A stretch of DNA of 13,132 bases from an uncultured Lachnospiraceae bacterium (GTDB lineage: Bacteria; Bacillota; Clostridia; Lachnospirales; Lachnospiraceae). The translations under genes were made by a program, and so were the position numbers. The DNA lies in assembly GCA_946639085.1 (NCBI GenBank), contig CAMPBP010000009.1:1-13132 (forward strand), written 5' to 3'. Below are positions 11,903 to 13,132 of the stretch, piece after piece. The stretch's first letter is position 1. The number at the start of each line of letters is the position of its first letter. The notes below the pieces were generated by a model. That model searched no databases and was not told the origin of the DNA. It saw only the letters and a list, made by a program, of their open reading frames with translations.

Positions 11903-13132
11903 TTAATATACAAAATCTTTGTCCGTAGCCTGGGAGGAATCAAGAGCTATGTAATCGTATGCTCTCAGTCCTGTGTAGGAATTGGACTTAACTATAGAGT
12001 ATTCATCGTTTGAGTACAAAACTTCTATCTGTTTAAAGTCGGCATAGCCTTTGTTTATGTTATATACCCCTACAAGTGTGCCCTGTTTTCCCACCGTAAA
12101 GGTTAAAGGCTGATCCGGCGGAGTTTGTTCGCCTTCCATGGGGGTGTAATACAAAACGTCGCCGATGGAGAGGCCGCTCATTGACACATAGTATTCGGTT
12201 TCGGTTTCTTTGTATATCGTTACCTCAAAGAACTTTGTCGAAACATCGCCCGAGTCGGAAATGACCTGTCTGTTGACACCGTAATTTGCTGAGTTTCCGC
12301 CCTTCGTAACAAACGCCTTGTCAATCAGGAAAAAGCTGTTCGTAGCGATTGAAGAATTGGGTACTTTAAGTCCGGTATCTTCTTCAAGCAAAAGTTCGAC
12401 TTCAACAAATCTGTCGGGAGCAAATGCAACCATTGAATTTGTAAAAGATAAAGTGATGAGAGCTCCGTCGGTCAGATTGCTTACGATATGTACGCGTCCC
12501 CAGGATATGGTCTGATTCTTTAAAAATTTAACTTTCACATATTCATCTTCGGTGAAACGCTTTAATTCGTCCGTTTTAACGTAAAGACAAAGCTTCCAGT
12601 TTTCGTTGTTCGTATATTTATATACGAATGAACCCTGTTCGACAAGATCGTCGTTAACGATATATTTGGCTTCGTATGCTTCGGTATCAAAATCCTTTTC
12701 CGTAAGATTTTCGGGCTGAGCCATTTCGTAGCCGTCATAGAAGTACGTTACTATTCCTGTATTTGAAGACTTGTAAAAAGAAATAAGATCGTTTATGTGA
12801 GATGCATTGATCTCATCAATACCAAGCATAAGCTCACGATTTTCGTATCGCGCCATCTCTTCGTTGATCCTGTTTTCAAATGCGATCGCATCTTCGTAAC
12901 GCTTTTCGTCAAATTCTTTTGAAAAAAGCATAAGCGACTGTTTTAACGAATCAAGTTCAAGATCGGTCAATGAGGTGGATTCGTTGGGATCTTTTTGAGT
13001 AAGATTGGAAAACTTTCCCGTCTCGTCTACGGCATATACCAGGTTGTTGTAAGCCATTCTTTCTCCTTCCCGAACAAATAACGCAACATAGCCCGTAGCT
13101 TCGCTGTAAACCGGATATTCGTCTCTCAAAGC
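11903..13132 (-). CDS. HlyD-like periplasmic-adaptor-type protein, 5' end outside window
   Basis: The frame is open to the window edge, giving 409 visible residues and the natural stop at 11903. Near the visible start, EATGYVALFVREGERM has the look of the first half of a lipoyl-like (barrel-sandwich) domain. A helical, charged stretch with coiled-coil character follows at about 52-120, then SNTGIVTYFYDGYE at about 122-135 as the second half. The rest is beta-rich, ending with LDSSQATDKDFVY. This is the layout of HlyD-type adaptor subunits often found beside yggS-sepF in Lachnospiraceae. No N-terminal membrane anchor is visible because it would lie upstream. No ABC transporter partner is in the window. 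The adaptor assignment is moderate; the family is highly divergent and its cargo is unknown. Confidence 0.7.
   Translation of the reverse strand, partial: ALRDEYPVYSEATGYVALFVREGERMAYNNLVYAVDETGKFSNLTQKDPNESTSLTDLELDSLKQSLMLFSKEFDEKRYEDAIAFENRINEEMARYENRELMLGIDEINASHINDLISFYKSSNTGIVTYFYDGYEMAQPENLTEKDFDTEAYEAKYIVNDDLVEQGSFVYKYTNNENWKLCLYVKTDELKRFTEDEYVKVKFLKNQTISWGRVHIVSNLTDGALITLSFTNSMVAFAPDRFVEVELLLEEDTGLKVPNSSIATNSFFLIDKAFVTKGGNSANYGVNRQVISDSGDVSTKFFEVTIYKETETEYYVSMSGLSIGDVLYYTPMEGEQTPPDQPLTFTVGKQGTLVGVYNINKGYADFKQIEVLYSNDEYSIVKSNSYTGLRAYDYIALDSSQATDKDFVY

Noticed and set aside
1..13132. A previously undescribed multi-gene system (defence, secretion, biosynthesis)
   Set aside because: All large frames match known housekeeping or regulatory families; the unusual content is at the level of regulation, one active site and one repeat, not a new gene cluster.

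Overview
The window reads as low-to-moderate GC Firmicutes DNA, most like a Lachnospiraceae (Clostridia) chromosome. The main pointers are the obg-yhbY-nadD-yqeK-rsfS order, a B. subtilis-type LexA with GAAC-N4-GTTC-like operators, and a HlyD-like adaptor/yggS/sepF/lspA/rluD run. This assignment rests on gene content and remembered family sequences, not on a search. Nearly all of the window is densely packed chromosomal housekeeping DNA. I see no tRNA or rRNA gene, no CRISPR array, no transposase and no recognisable defence or biosynthetic cluster.

Layout. (1) Positions 1-2527, plus strand: a co-directional ribosome/NAD set, namely the 3' half of obg (GTPase), yhbY (ribosome-associated RNA-binding protein), nadD (NAD synthesis), yqeK (HD-domain Ap4A hydrolase) and rsfS (ribosome silencing factor), closed by a bidirectional terminator. 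(2) Positions 2571-3809: an SOS regulatory node. lexA (minus) is divergent from a small membrane-anchored LysM protein (plus) that resembles the SOS division inhibitor YneA; the space between them holds at least four LexA-box-like sites, three of them spaced exactly 31 bp apart. (3) Positions 3811-5596, minus: a TtcA-like tRNA thiolase gene overlapping a tyrosine recombinase gene. The recombinase lacks the first catalytic arginine (Leu by a one-base difference). (4) Positions 5597-7310: a divergent promoter region with a 12-bp palindrome, an AI-2E-family permease whose ATG has no Shine-Dalgarno sequence and may be leaderless, then a 246-bp gene-free stretch with a 65-nt near-perfect hairpin, a partly decayed second copy, and a terminator. 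(5) Positions 7311-7991, minus: a cytidylate-kinase-like gene with its own strong promoter and ribosome-binding site. (6) Positions 8052-13132, minus: a tightly packed operon reading HlyD-like adaptor (partial), yggS, sepF, aroB, lspA, rluD, with start/stop overlaps at yggS/sepF and lspA/rluD and an internal terminator after sepF.

How the genes fit together: the first block couples ribosome assembly and silencing to NAD and nucleotide-signal metabolism. The lexA node couples DNA damage to a division block, as lexA/yneA does in B. subtilis. The last operon mixes cell division (sepF), PLP homeostasis (yggS), lipoprotein processing (lspA), rRNA modification (rluD) and, unexpectedly, the shikimate enzyme AroB. 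The most interesting points are the SOS operator array, the altered recombinase active site, the hairpin repeat, and the divergent region with a likely leaderless transcript.
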